This document shows positions 9,578 to 18,250 of a stretch of DNA of 64,000 bases, piece after piece. The notes beneath the pieces are model-generated. The model did not search any database. It was not told the DNA's origin and saw only the letters and a program-made list of their open reading frames with translations. The number at the start of each line of letters is the position of its first letter. Position 1 is the first letter of the stretch. The stretch is from NCBI RefSeq assembly GCF_003075045.1, contig NZ_QCZD01000001.1, forward strand, positions 496,001 through 560,000. Reading direction: 5' to 3'. The position numbers were made by a program, and so were the translations under genes. Origin of the DNA: Maribacter litoralis (GTDB lineage: Bacteria; Bacteroidota; Bacteroidia; Flavobacteriales; Flavobacteriaceae).

Positions 9578-10945
9578 ATGTACGCAATTTTAGATATTGA
9601 AACAACTGGAGGAAAATTTAATGAGGAAGGAATTACTGAAATTGCTATTCACAAGTTTGACGGTCAAAAAGTAGTTGATAAATTTATCAGTTTGGTTAAT
9701 CCTGAGAAGGAAATACAACCTTTTGTAGTTAAACTTACCGGTATCAACAGTAAAATGCTAAGAACGGCTCCTAAGTTTTACGAGGTTGCCAAACGTATTA
9801 TTGAAATTACCGAAGACACAGTTATCGTAGCGCACAACGCACAGTTCGACTATAGAATTTTACGAACGGAATTTAGACGCTTAGGTTACAATTTTGAACG
9901 TAAAACCCTTTGTACAGTAGATCTTTCTAAACTACTGTTACCAGATGCAGAATCTTATAGTTTAGGAAAACTAGTAAGGTCATTGGGCATACCTGTAAGT
10001 GATAGACATAGAGCAAACGGAGATGCCTTGGCAACCGTAAAACTATTTAAGCTCTTATTGGCGAAAGATTCTGAAAAAGTTATTATCAAAGACACGATTA
10101 GAAAAGAAACCCAAGGTGAACTTTCTGAAAAACAATTGGATATCATACGGGATTTACCTAATGAAACAGGGGTGTTCTATATGCATAATAAAGATGGGGA
10201 CATCATACATTTAAGCAAAACCAGCGATATAAAGAAAAGGGTAAATCAAATCTTTACCAAGACTAACGATAAATTCAAAAAACTTGCTAAAGAGACCAAA
10301 AAGGTAACTTATGAGCTTACCGGTAATGAGCTGGTCGCCATATTAAAAGAGCATCAAGAGCTATTAAAGATCAGACCTAAATACAGTACCATTCCTAAGA
10401 AAAGAATGTATAGCCATGCAATTTGTACCGCTATTGATGAAAATGGGTACATGAAATTAAAAATAGAACCCTACAGAGAATGCAAAGAACCTTTAGCTCT
10501 TTTCAATGGAGTATTCAGCGCTAAAAATTACCGATACAAGATTACTAAAGAATTTGAACTTTGTGAAAAATTAAATGGTATTAGCGAAGCTAGAAGCAAC
10601 TGTTCCGGTTATGACGAAGGTACTTGTTTGGGCGCATGTATCAATAAAGAAAATGTAGCCGAATACAATAAGAGAGTTATTGCAGCAGTATCTAAAAACA
10701 ACATTAAAGGCAATAAAGTGTTGGTAATAGACAAGGGTCGTGAAATTGGTGAGCAAAGTGCTATTTTACTCAAAAATGGATCTTTAGTCGGTGTCGGTTT
10801 CTATGATTTAAACCATCAAATAAATAATATTCATATCTTAGAAAGTATAATTACCCCTATGAACGGTACCAGAGATGCCAATTATTTAATTGAATCTTAC
10901 TTGAGAAAGAAACGGGTAGTGAAAATATTGGAATTAAACGATTAG
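9578..10945 (+). CDS. DnaQ-type 3'-5' exonuclease fused to a GIY-YIG/Fe-S (UvrC/Cho-like) region
   Basis: A two-part nuclease of 455 residues. Residues 1-165 are a DEDDh exonuclease: Exo I LDIETTGG (D6, E8), Exo II AHNAQFDYRIL (D91), Exo III HRANGDALAT (H144, D149). Residues ~194-275 align with the UvrC/Cho GIY-YIG domain, but the key positions are changed: the YVGK-type motif reads HLSK (211-214), NLRKR reads DIKKR, and RYN reads KYS. After this, C329, C342, C350 and C354 keep the 12/7/3 spacing close to that of UvrC's Fe-S ligands (ending TCLGACI). The family occurs across Bacteroidota and Actinobacteria and is often labelled DNA polymerase III epsilon-like. A repair or proofreading accessory role is inferred. 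The GIY-YIG nuclease activity is doubtful. The channel gene starts one base after its stop. Confidence 0.85.
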   Translation: MYAILDIETTGGKFNEEGITEIAIHKFDGQKVVDKFISLVNPEKEIQPFVVKLTGINSKMLRTAPKFYEVAKRIIEITEDTVIVAHNAQFDYRILRTEFRRLGYNFERKTLCTVDLSKLLLPDAESYSLGKLVRSLGIPVSDRHRANGDALATVKLFKLLLAKDSEKVIIKDTIRKETQGELSEKQLDIIRDLPNETGVFYMHNKDGDIIHLSKTSDIKKRVNQIFTKTNDKFKKLAKETKKVTYELTGNELVAILKEHQELLKIRPKYSTIPKKRMYSHAICTAIDENGYMKLKIEPYRECKEPLALFNGVFSAKNYRYKITKEFELCEKLNGISEARSNCSGYDEGTCLGACINKENVAEYNKRVIAAVSKNNIKGNKVLVIDKGREIGEQSAILLKNGSLVGVGFYDLNHQINNIHILESIITPMNGTRDANYLIESYLRKKRVVKILELND

Positions 10946-10946
10946 T

Positions 10947-11807
10947 TTGAAGGAAGACCAAAAATTATCTCCATGGCAGCAAAAACTTCATGAAATTATT
11001 TATGAAGCAGACACCCCTATGGGTAAGTTGTTCGATATTATCTTGTTTATAATTATCATTTTTAGTGTTATACTTATAATGCTTGAAAGTGTAAAGGCTA
11101 TAGATGCAGAGTATCACGAGGTATTATTTATTCTTGAGTGGCTGGTGACCATCTTCTTCACCATTGAATATATAGCAAGAATTATATGTATTAAAAAACC
11201 CAGTAATTACATCTTTAGTTTTTACGGGATAATAGATTTTCTGTCTACGATTCCTCTTTATATTTCTTATATTTTTGCTGGTTCGCAAGTGCTTTTAGCT
11301 GTTCGTGCATTTAGACTGTTACGTGTATTCAGAATTCTAAAACTTGCACGTTTTCTAGGAGAAGCCTCTCAACTTAAAAGGGCACTAAAGGCAAGTAGGG
11401 CAAAAATCACGGTATTTTTATTTGCCGTACTTATTGCTTCTGTGATGATGGGCACATTAATGTATTTAGTTGAAGGAGATGAAGCGGGATTCACCAGTAT
11501 ACCTACAAGTATATATTGGACAATTGTAACATTGACAACCGTAGGTTACGGAGATATTGCCCCTATTACACCCCAAGGACAGGCTATAGCCACTATCATT
11601 ATGTTATTAGGTTATGGCATCATTGCCGTTCCTACCGGTATGGTAACCGCAGAGTTTGCAAAGCAAGGTAAGGACAACACCTCTAACCTAAAAAACTCAG
11701 GTAGATATGTGCACGTAAACACCCAGTGCTGTCCAACATGTACCAAGGAAGGGCATAGAGATGATGCTACTCATTGCTATAATTGTGGATCTTTGTTGAA
11801 TGAATAA
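10947..11807 (+). CDS. Voltage-gated potassium-channel-like ion transporter with C-terminal zinc ribbon
   Basis: An inner-membrane six-helix cation channel of 286 residues. Helices S1-S3 span about residues 28-110. An S4 segment has regularly spaced arginines (RAFRLLRVFRILKLARF, ~120-136). The pore carries the potassium selectivity filter TTVGYGD at 197-203, followed by S6. The cytoplasmic tail ends with a CxxC...CxxC zinc-ribbon-like module (C262, C265, C277, C280). Translation starts at TTG 10947, one base after the exonuclease stop. The next Met (residue 25) would lose the conserved pre-S1 segment. It overlaps miaA by eight bases. Ion selectivity is inferred from the filter. Confidence 0.9.
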   Translation: MKEDQKLSPWQQKLHEIIYEADTPMGKLFDIILFIIIIFSVILIMLESVKAIDAEYHEVLFILEWLVTIFFTIEYIARIICIKKPSNYIFSFYGIIDFLSTIPLYISYIFAGSQVLLAVRAFRLLRVFRILKLARFLGEASQLKRALKASRAKITVFLFAVLIASVMMGTLMYLVEGDEAGFTSIPTSIYWTIVTLTTVGYGDIAPITPQGQAIATIIMLLGYGIIAVPTGMVTAEFAKQGKDNTSNLKNSGRYVHVNTQCCPTCTKEGHRDDATHCYNCGSLLNE

Positions 11808-12720
11808 TATTCTAATTTCCGTCGTAGGACCAACTGCCATTGGCAAAACCAAATTGGGTATTCTATTAGCCAATCATTTCAAAACAGAAATTATTTCTGC
11901 CGATTCTAGACAGTTTTTTAAAGAAATGAGTATTGGTACAGCCGTGCCCGATAAAGAAGAGCTAACACAAGCTAAACATCATTTCATTCAACATAAAAGT
12001 ATTAACGAAACATATACTGTTGGTGATTTTGAACGAGAGGCAACCCAGAAGTTAACCGATCTGTTTAAAACACATAATATAGTTATTATGGTAGGTGGCA
12101 GCGGTCTTTATGTAAATGCTGTAACCGACGGATTAAACTCGTTCCCTACCGTTTCACCTTCTGTGCGAGAGCAATTAAATACTGAACTATCGGAATTTGG
12201 CATAGCAGCTCTACAACAAAAACTTAAGCAGTTGGACCCTGCATATTACAGTAAAGTTGATATAAACAATCCACAGCGGATTATAAGGGCGCTAGAGGTT
12301 ACTATAGGTAGCGGAACGCCTTATTCCTCTTTTATTAACCAACCAAAGAAGGAAAGAGACTTTAAGGTTTTAACTATTGGATTAAAGGCAGAAAGAACTA
12401 TGATTTATGACCGTATCAATAAGCGAGTTGATCTAATGATCGATGCCGGATTATTGGACGAGGCAAAAAAAGTTTACCCATTTAAACACTTAAACGCCTT
12501 ACAAACGGTTGGTTATAAAGAATTATTCCAGTATTTTGATGATGAATGGACTTTAGAGTTTGCCATTTCTGAAATCAAGAAAAATACCCGAAGATTCGCA
12601 AAAAGACAACTTACTTGGTTTTCTCGAAATGAACATACAATGTGGGTCAATTATGATTATGAGCCTAGCAAGCTATATGATAAAATTGACAATGAAATTC
12701 AAAAATTAAAACATGGCTAA
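11800..12720 (+). CDS. miaA: tRNA dimethylallyltransferase MiaA
   Basis: Transfers a dimethylallyl group to N6 of A37 in tRNAs that read UNN codons. The protein is 306 residues. The P-loop GPTAIGKTKL lies near the N-terminus, followed by DSRQFFKEMSIGTAVP (substrate-binding block), VGGSGLYVNAV, and the C-terminal tRNA-contacting segment with TRRFAKRQLTWFS. It overlaps both the upstream channel gene and the downstream kinase gene by eight bases, so it sits inside a tight operon. Confidence 0.97.
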   Translation: MNNILISVVGPTAIGKTKLGILLANHFKTEIISADSRQFFKEMSIGTAVPDKEELTQAKHHFIQHKSINETYTVGDFEREATQKLTDLFKTHNIVIMVGGSGLYVNAVTDGLNSFPTVSPSVREQLNTELSEFGIAALQQKLKQLDPAYYSKVDINNPQRIIRALEVTIGSGTPYSSFINQPKKERDFKVLTIGLKAERTMIYDRINKRVDLMIDAGLLDEAKKVYPFKHLNALQTVGYKELFQYFDDEWTLEFAISEIKKNTRRFAKRQLTWFSRNEHTMWVNYDYEPSKLYDKIDNEIQKLKHG

Positions 12721-13201
12721 AAAACAGATTCTATATATAATGGGAGTTTCGGGTAGTGGAAAATCGACTATTGGAAAACTTTTGGCAGATAGATTACAAT
12801 TTCCATTTTTTGATGGTGATGATTTTCATCTTGATGCAAATGTCAAAAAAATGAAAGCCGGTCACCCACTAAACGATGATGATCGCCAAGGATGGTTAGA
12901 ACGCCTCAATCAAGTTGGAAAAGATAATTTGGCAACAGGTGCCGTGATCGTTTGCTCATCACTTAAAAAAAAGTACAGGACTATTCTAAGTCAAGATTTA
13001 GAAAACAAACATCTTTTTATTTATTTAGAAGGTAGTTTTGACCTTATTAATAAAAGGCTAAGCGCACGAAAAAATCACTACATGCCGGCGGGTCTTTTAC
13101 AATCTCAATTTGATATATTAGAAACCCCTACCGAAGCATTAATTGTTTCAATAGACCAATCTCCTAATGAAATAGTCGACGATATTATCAAAAAGCTGTA
13201 A
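12713..13201 (+). CDS. gntK: Gluconokinase, GntK/carbohydrate-kinase type
   Basis: Phosphorylates gluconate to 6-phosphogluconate. The protein is 162 residues, the normal size of the P-loop gluconokinase family. Walker A is GVSGSGKSTIGK. The conserved FFDGDDFH block and the lid arginine region (INKRLSARKNHYMP) with LLQSQFDILE are all visible. It is the last gene of the run starting with the exonuclease fusion and is followed by a bidirectional terminator. No gluconate transporter is adjacent, so the substrate assignment rests on the family alone. Confidence 0.9.
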   Translation: MAKKQILYIMGVSGSGKSTIGKLLADRLQFPFFDGDDFHLDANVKKMKAGHPLNDDDRQGWLERLNQVGKDNLATGAVIVCSSLKKKYRTILSQDLENKHLFIYLEGSFDLINKRLSARKNHYMPAGLLQSQFDILETPTEALIVSIDQSPNEIVDDIIKKL

Positions 13202-13204
13202 AAC

Positions 13205-13235
13205 AAAAAAGCATCCATATATAGGATGCTTTTTT
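13205..13235. terminator. Bidirectional terminator between gntK and the response-regulator gene
   Basis: Stem AAAAAGCATCC/GGATGCTTTTT with a short AT loop, flanked by an A run on one side and a T run on the other. It can serve both convergent genes. Confidence 0.85.
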
Positions 13236-13254
13236 ATTTATGAAAATTGTGAGC

Positions 13255-13968
13255 TTATTCCCCCTCAGTCTTTACGACCAAACGGAATCCTTCACCGTGA
13301 ATATTCAATATTTCTACTGTATCATCTACTTTTAAGTACTTACGTAATTTAGCAATGTAAACATCCATACTACGAGAAGTAAAGTAGTTGTCATCTCTCC
13401 AAATTTTAGTCAATGCTAGTTCTCTTGGCATTAAATCATTCTCATGTAAAGCCAATAAACGTAACAACTCATTCTCTTTTGGCGATAATTTTATAGATTC
13501 TTCATCTTTATATTTCAAGAACCTCAGTTTAGAATTCAAATGAAATCCTCCAATAGTGAATTCAAATTTCTTACTATCTGCCAATCCGTTAGAAGCCTTT
13601 CTTTGAAGAATTGCCTTTAACTTCATCAATAACACTTCAGAATCAAAAGGTTTGTTCAAATAATCATCAGCACCAGCCTTATAACCTTTAAGAACATCTT
13701 CTTTCATTGTCTTCGCCGTCAAGAAAACAATTGGCACGTTCTCATTTTTTTCACGTATTTCTTTAGCTAAGGTGAAACCATCCTTGTAAGGCATCATAAC
13801 ATCCAAAATACAAATGTCATAATTGTCTTTTTTAAACTTCTCAAAACCTTCCATTCCATTCTTGGCCAAGGTGACATCAAAGTCATTCATTGACAAATAA
13901 TCTTTCAACACAATTCCAAAATTTGGATCGTCCTCAACTAAAAGTATCTTCTTGTTTATTGTTTCCAT
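13255..13968 (-). CDS. OmpR/PhoB-family response regulator (RprY-like)
   Basis: A DNA-binding response regulator of 237 residues. The receiver domain has acidic residues D13-D14, phospho-acceptor D56 (CILDVMMP), T84 and K106 (NKPF). The C-terminal winged helix (about 140-235) includes SPKENELLRLLALHENDL and the recognition segment YFTSRSMDVYIAKLRKYL. It lies seven bases downstream of the sensor kinase and is the cognate partner by position. The pair resembles RprX/RprY of Bacteroides. The signal and target genes are not evident here. Confidence 0.93.
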   Translation of the reverse strand: METINKKILLVEDDPNFGIVLKDYLSMNDFDVTLAKNGMEGFEKFKKDNYDICILDVMMPYKDGFTLAKEIREKNENVPIVFLTAKTMKEDVLKGYKAGADDYLNKPFDSEVLLMKLKAILQRKASNGLADSKKFEFTIGGFHLNSKLRFLKYKDEESIKLSPKENELLRLLALHENDLMPRELALTKIWRDDNYFTSRSMDVYIAKLRKYLKVDDTVEILNIHGEGFRLVVKTEGE

Positions 13969-13975
13969 ATTTTTT

Positions 13976-15559
13976 TTATATTAACGGCAATTTGATGTAA
14001 AATATACTTCCTTTTCCTTTTTCACTTTCGGCATAAACTTCACCTTGGTGATCTTCTACTATTTTCTTTACGTAGGCCAGTCCTAATCCGTGACCTTTAA
14101 CATTATGTATGTCTCCTGTGTGTTCTCGATAGAATTTTTCAAATACTTTCTTGACCACATTTTTACTCATACCAGCTCCTTGATCTTGAACTTTGATAAT
14201 GATATAATTTTTAGCACGCTCTGTATACACATCAATTTTTGGTGCATCTTCAGAATACTTTATGGCATTATCCAACATGTTCACAATAACATTGGTAAAA
14301 TGCATTTCATTGGCTAAAACTTCTGAACGTTCCGCATCTAAATGCGTATTGATATAGCCTCCTCTATCATCTACAATCAACTCAACATGGGTAATGGCAT
14401 CTTCTATAATGTCGTGAACATTTACCCTATCCTTACTAATATCTAGCTGATTTTTTTCCAACTTAGATATTCTTAAAACATTTTCTACCTGTGCATGCAT
14501 ACGTTTGTTCTCATCGCGGATCATATGCAAATACCTTAAAACCTTTTCTTGATCAACTATGATCTTTGGATTTCTAATTGCCTCAACCGCAAGATTTATA
14601 GTTGCAATTGGAGTTTTAAACTCATGGGTCATATTATTAATGAAATCAGTTTTTATTTCAGATATCTGTTTCTGACGTATTAACTGATAAATAGCACCCG
14701 CATAGGCAACCACAATAATAATTGTGAACAGCAATGAAAGCATTGCCAAACCAAGTATGGATTGCACCAAGAAACGTTTTTTCTTTGGAAAGGAAATTAA
14801 CAAATCAAAATTTGATACCCCTTCAAAATCTACGAACATGGGAGATTTATAGATGTTCGCTTCCGCATACTTAAATTTTGAGGACTTTACCTTAGTTGGC
14901 AACCCATTACTGTATACGCCATATTCAAAAGCAATGTCCACTCCTCTATTTTCTAATTCTCGCTGTAACAACAGCTCAATTTCTTGTTTGGAAACCCGTT
15001 TATGAATTGGTACGCGTTTGGCATGAACCATAAACATTTCTTCCATGGCGGCCTTTTCCATTTTGTTAAGACCTCCAATTTTCTCAATTCGTTGAATTGG
15101 GTTTAAACGTGGAGTGTTACCTTCTAAATCAAAATCTTCTTTGAAAATTGATGTAGTTCGTTTGCTGGTATAATTTTTAATGATGGTGGTATCGGCACCA
15201 TCACTATTATCAAAGAACGTAGACGAGATTCCGTAATCCTCTTCTAATATACCGTGTTCATACAGTAAAATTTCATTGGAATTAATATCTCGATCAATAA
15301 AGAAAAAATTCGTAAGCTGTGCCCCTTTTAGCTCACCTCCAACACTATCCTTCGCATGTAAATACCTATCGAAATAGTTTTTTGACTCCCTTTCTGTAAT
15401 CTTATTGGTAACACTGTTCAGCGCTTCTGAAACACTGCTAGAAAACTGTTCTTCACTACTATCAATGGATTTGCTGATCCAAAAACTTTGAACGAAAATC
15501 AGACCAATAAGTGAAAGGCTCATTAAAACTACTAAGAGCACAAATAACTTTTTGTTCAT
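13976..15559 (-). CDS. Membrane sensor histidine kinase (RprX-like)
   Basis: The inner-membrane partner of the OmpR-type regulator, 527 residues. TM1 is at about 4-28 and TM2 at about 265-292. They enclose a ~235-residue periplasmic sensor region without a recognised fold. The cytoplasmic part has the HisKA motif FINNMTHEFKTPIATINL (phospho-His in HEFKTP), and an HATPase with N-box NMLDNAIKYS, G1 DQGAGMS and G2 GHGLGLAYV. There is no HAMP domain between TM2 and HisKA. It is the first gene of a two-gene operon. A small TTAACA/TGTTAA hairpin lies between it and coaE. Confidence 0.93.
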   Translation of the reverse strand: MNKKLFVLLVVLMSLSLIGLIFVQSFWISKSIDSSEEQFSSSVSEALNSVTNKITERESKNYFDRYLHAKDSVGGELKGAQLTNFFFIDRDINSNEILLYEHGILEEDYGISSTFFDNSDGADTTIIKNYTSKRTTSIFKEDFDLEGNTPRLNPIQRIEKIGGLNKMEKAAMEEMFMVHAKRVPIHKRVSKQEIELLLQRELENRGVDIAFEYGVYSNGLPTKVKSSKFKYAEANIYKSPMFVDFEGVSNFDLLISFPKKKRFLVQSILGLAMLSLLFTIIIVVAYAGAIYQLIRQKQISEIKTDFINNMTHEFKTPIATINLAVEAIRNPKIIVDQEKVLRYLHMIRDENKRMHAQVENVLRISKLEKNQLDISKDRVNVHDIIEDAITHVELIVDDRGGYINTHLDAERSEVLANEMHFTNVIVNMLDNAIKYSEDAPKIDVYTERAKNYIIIKVQDQGAGMSKNVVKKVFEKFYREHTGDIHNVKGHGLGLAYVKKIVEDHQGEVYAESEKGKGSIFYIKLPLI

Positions 15560-15642
15560 TGGGGGATAAAATTAAAGATTTAACAGTTAGACGATAGTAC
15601 GTTTAACCTAACCTTAACAAAAATGTTAAAATTGCTAAATAA

Positions 15643-16227
15643 CTAGCATTCAGATACAATTGAAGCATGTACTTGAAGCACTGAAGACTTAGTTCTTTCT
15701 ATATCAATATTTTCAACAACATAATCACTTAGATTCAATTTCTCGTCATCTTCTAATTGATTATCCATACGGGCAATTACCTGCTCTCTTGTAACACTGT
15801 CCCTATTTACTACCCGAGAAATACGTTCTTCTTTTGGTGCAGTTACCAAAATCACATAATCATATAAATTTTGTACTTCATTCTCAAACAACAAGGCAGT
15901 TTCTTGTATGACATAACAAAAATCTTGTTGATTTGCCCAATTGAGAAAATCTTCTCTTACTACCGGGTGCACAATGGCATTAAGTTGTGCCAAAAGTTCA
16001 GTATCATTAAAGACTTTTTTAGCTATAAAAGCTCTGTTTAACTGACCTTCTTTATAAGATTCCTTACCTAAAAGTTCTACCAATCGTTTTTTAATATCTG
16101 TAGAATTGTTCATTAAGTGTTTTGCGCGTTCATCTGAATTATAGACAGGAACACCTAATTGCATAAACATTTTGGCAACTGTAGATTTACCACTACCAAT
16201 ACCGCCTGTTAACCCTACATACTTCAT
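15643..16227 (-). CDS. coaE: Dephospho-CoA kinase
   Basis: The last step of coenzyme A synthesis: phosphorylates the 3'-OH of dephospho-CoA. The protein is 194 residues. P-loop GLTGGIGSGKSTVAKMF is at the N-terminus, then PVYNSDERAKHLM, the CoA-site block LNAIVHPVVREDF, and lid region VTREQVIARMDNQ. Its start overlaps the end of the YbbR-domain gene by four bases. CoaBC of the same pathway is also in the window, at 21.7-22.9 kb. Confidence 0.96.
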   Translation of the reverse strand: MKYVGLTGGIGSGKSTVAKMFMQLGVPVYNSDERAKHLMNNSTDIKKRLVELLGKESYKEGQLNRAFIAKKVFNDTELLAQLNAIVHPVVREDFLNWANQQDFCYVIQETALLFENEVQNLYDYVILVTAPKEERISRVVNRDSVTREQVIARMDNQLEDDEKLNLSDYVVENIDIERTKSSVLQVHASIVSEC

Positions 16228-17189
16228 TCTCTACGCAAAATAAATTCAACCTCATTAACATTTATGACCACATTGTGTAATGTTTTAGGGTATTGCACCA
16301 ATTTTACAGATAACCTATTACCGGTTTCTTTAGTGGCTTTTTCATAATCTGCCTCAACAACAAAATCCTCTTTTTCCAATTCTTTTAGATGTTCTATAGT
16401 ACCTTGACAACGCACTTCCACTATTTCAGGAAAAGTACGTACCTGAACGTTACTAGGTAAATTAACTACGTTTACAGGAACTTCAACCACTTTTTCAGAA
16501 AATTTAATCACCTTGCCCGAAACCATAACCTTTTGATCAGAAAACGAAGTGCCTTCTAAACCTTTTGGCAAATTAAGAGCTACTTCTTCAGTAAAGGAAT
16601 TGGATAGGTTATTCTTTGTGATATTTGAAGTTCGTACCACTTTTATGGAATCTATTTGGCTCTTTGGACCAGAAACCTGAATAGAATCTGGATCAACGGT
16701 TATTTTGCCATCTAGTTTATGGTTGGTTGCAAAACCCAACTGCAACGCTGCTTCAACAGGAATTTTTTTCGTTTCCAATGAGGTGAAATCAAAATAAATA
16801 GCTTCACTTTCAAAATCGACCAAAGCGCTCGAATTACTTAATTGCGCTTCCAATTGTATTCTAATCTGATCAGATGTTAGGTAGTACCTGTCATTCTCAA
16901 ACATCACCTTACTCACATCTAACTGAATGTGCTTAGGTTTTAATTCATAACCAAGAAATTGAAACCCCACAGCTTTTAATCTCACCGCTATTTCATCTTT
17001 TGGGCTAGTAGCCAATAAAAAATCATCTGGTATATTTACATATTCAACCTTAAAACTTGTATTACTAGTATAGGTCAATGACAGTTTATTGATTAACCAG
17101 GCAAGTGAAGCGCATAACAAGAAAACAAGGAAGATTTTTACCTTCCTTTTTTTTAATCCTGTTTTGATCCATTCTAGCAAACGCTCCAT
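16224..17189 (-). CDS. YbbR-like domain membrane protein (CdaR-related)
   Basis: A 321-residue protein with one N-terminal membrane helix (about 18-35, KIFLVFLLCASLAWLINKL) and an extracytoplasmic part made of repeated YbbR-type beta domains. The conserved opening SLTYTSNTSFKVEYVNIP and the later VSGPKSQIDSI block mark these. In Firmicutes CdaR regulates the diadenylate cyclase CdaA. No cyclase gene is adjacent here, so that role is only a possibility. It overlaps coaE by four bases and the glycosyltransferase gene by one base, indicating a single transcript. Confidence 0.85.
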   Translation of the reverse strand: MERLLEWIKTGLKKRKVKIFLVFLLCASLAWLINKLSLTYTSNTSFKVEYVNIPDDFLLATSPKDEIAVRLKAVGFQFLGYELKPKHIQLDVSKVMFENDRYYLTSDQIRIQLEAQLSNSSALVDFESEAIYFDFTSLETKKIPVEAALQLGFATNHKLDGKITVDPDSIQVSGPKSQIDSIKVVRTSNITKNNLSNSFTEEVALNLPKGLEGTSFSDQKVMVSGKVIKFSEKVVEVPVNVVNLPSNVQVRTFPEIVEVRCQGTIEHLKELEKEDFVVEADYEKATKETGNRLSVKLVQYPKTLHNVVINVNEVEFILRRE

Positions 17190-18196
17190 TACTTCACTCT
17201 AAAAAATAATTTAGGAAATATCTCCTCGGGTTTTTTATTAGAAAAGTTAATATACAGGGTTGATTTTAAAAATCCGTATCCATATCCAAAAAATTGTATC
17301 ACAGTTGCCAATAATGCCAATACCGATACTTTTAAACTACGGGTTTTAGTAAGTGCATCAATAAACAATACCAAAAAGTATGTCGAATACATAAACCAAG
17401 GAATCTTAAAGCCAATTAACGCCAATAACAACGAAATAAAGAAACCAACACAAAATACCGTTGGAAACCAAAAGGTTATTTTTTGGGTTTCTGGATGCCA
17501 CTTATTTAAAATAGGCCTTACCATTCCGAATTTATTGACCTGAATATAAAACTTGTTCCAGTCTATTCTTCTTTTATGATAAACGAAGGCTTCTAAAATC
17601 AATTTTGTTCGGTAACCTTTGTTCCAAATACGAATAGTTAGATCAGGATCTTCGCCTGGGTGTATATTTCCGTATCCACCAACATTTTCAAAAGCTTCTT
17701 TAGAAATACCCATATTAAAACTCCTGGGCTGAAATTTATCTACTGATTTTTTACCACCACGAATACCTCCCGTAGTCAAAAATGAAGTCATGGCATAATT
17801 AATTGCCTTTTGCACATTAGAGAACGATTCATGTGCAGCATCTGGTCCTCCATAGCAGTGTACGAAATCTTCTTGCAAACTTTTATCCGCTTCTATTAAA
17901 TACTGCGGTGGCACAATACAATCGGAATCCAGAATAATAAAGTAATTGCCTTTTGCCTTTTGCATTCCATAGTTACGGGAATCACCAGGACCGGAATTCG
18001 GCTTTTTGTAATATGATATGGATAACACATCTACGTACTCACCTATGACTTCCTCTGAAGATATAGTAGAACCGTCTTCAACGATTACCACTTCAAAAGG
18101 TTGGTCATAGGTTTGTATCCGTAGACTATCCAATAATTCTTTAATTTCATTGGGTCTATTGTATACGGGAATGATAAAAGAAAACGATAAGTTCAT
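17189..18196 (-). CDS. Family 2 glycosyltransferase, membrane-associated
   Basis: A GT-A fold transferase of 335 residues. The nucleotide-sugar site includes IPVYNRPNEI, EDGST and the metal-binding DSDC motif near residue 92. A later GEDPDLTIRIW block is the acceptor/catalytic region of GT2 enzymes. Two hydrophobic segments near residues 240-295 suggest membrane anchoring. Donor and acceptor are unknown. It is the first gene of the operon with the YbbR gene and coaE. The fabI stop lies 54 bases upstream of its start. Confidence 0.9.
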   Translation of the reverse strand: MNLSFSFIIPVYNRPNEIKELLDSLRIQTYDQPFEVVIVEDGSTISSEEVIGEYVDVLSISYYKKPNSGPGDSRNYGMQKAKGNYFIILDSDCIVPPQYLIEADKSLQEDFVHCYGGPDAAHESFSNVQKAINYAMTSFLTTGGIRGGKKSVDKFQPRSFNMGISKEAFENVGGYGNIHPGEDPDLTIRIWNKGYRTKLILEAFVYHKRRIDWNKFYIQVNKFGMVRPILNKWHPETQKITFWFPTVFCVGFFISLLLALIGFKIPWFMYSTYFLVLFIDALTKTRSLKVSVLALLATVIQFFGYGYGFLKSTLYINFSNKKPEEIFPKLFFRVK

Positions 18197-18250
18197 TATT
18201 ACTCTCCTTTTATAATAGGCTCCAATAAAATTGGAATATTAAAATATTGA

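Noticed and set aside
13255-15559. Two-component pair as PorX/PorY of type IX secretion
   Set aside because: The regulator has a plain OmpR winged helix, whereas PorX has a PglZ-type domain; the pair fits RprX/RprY better.
15614-15629. TTAACA-aaaa-TGTTAA hairpin as coaE terminator
   Set aside because: Short AT stem without a T run on the transcribed strand; could be chance.
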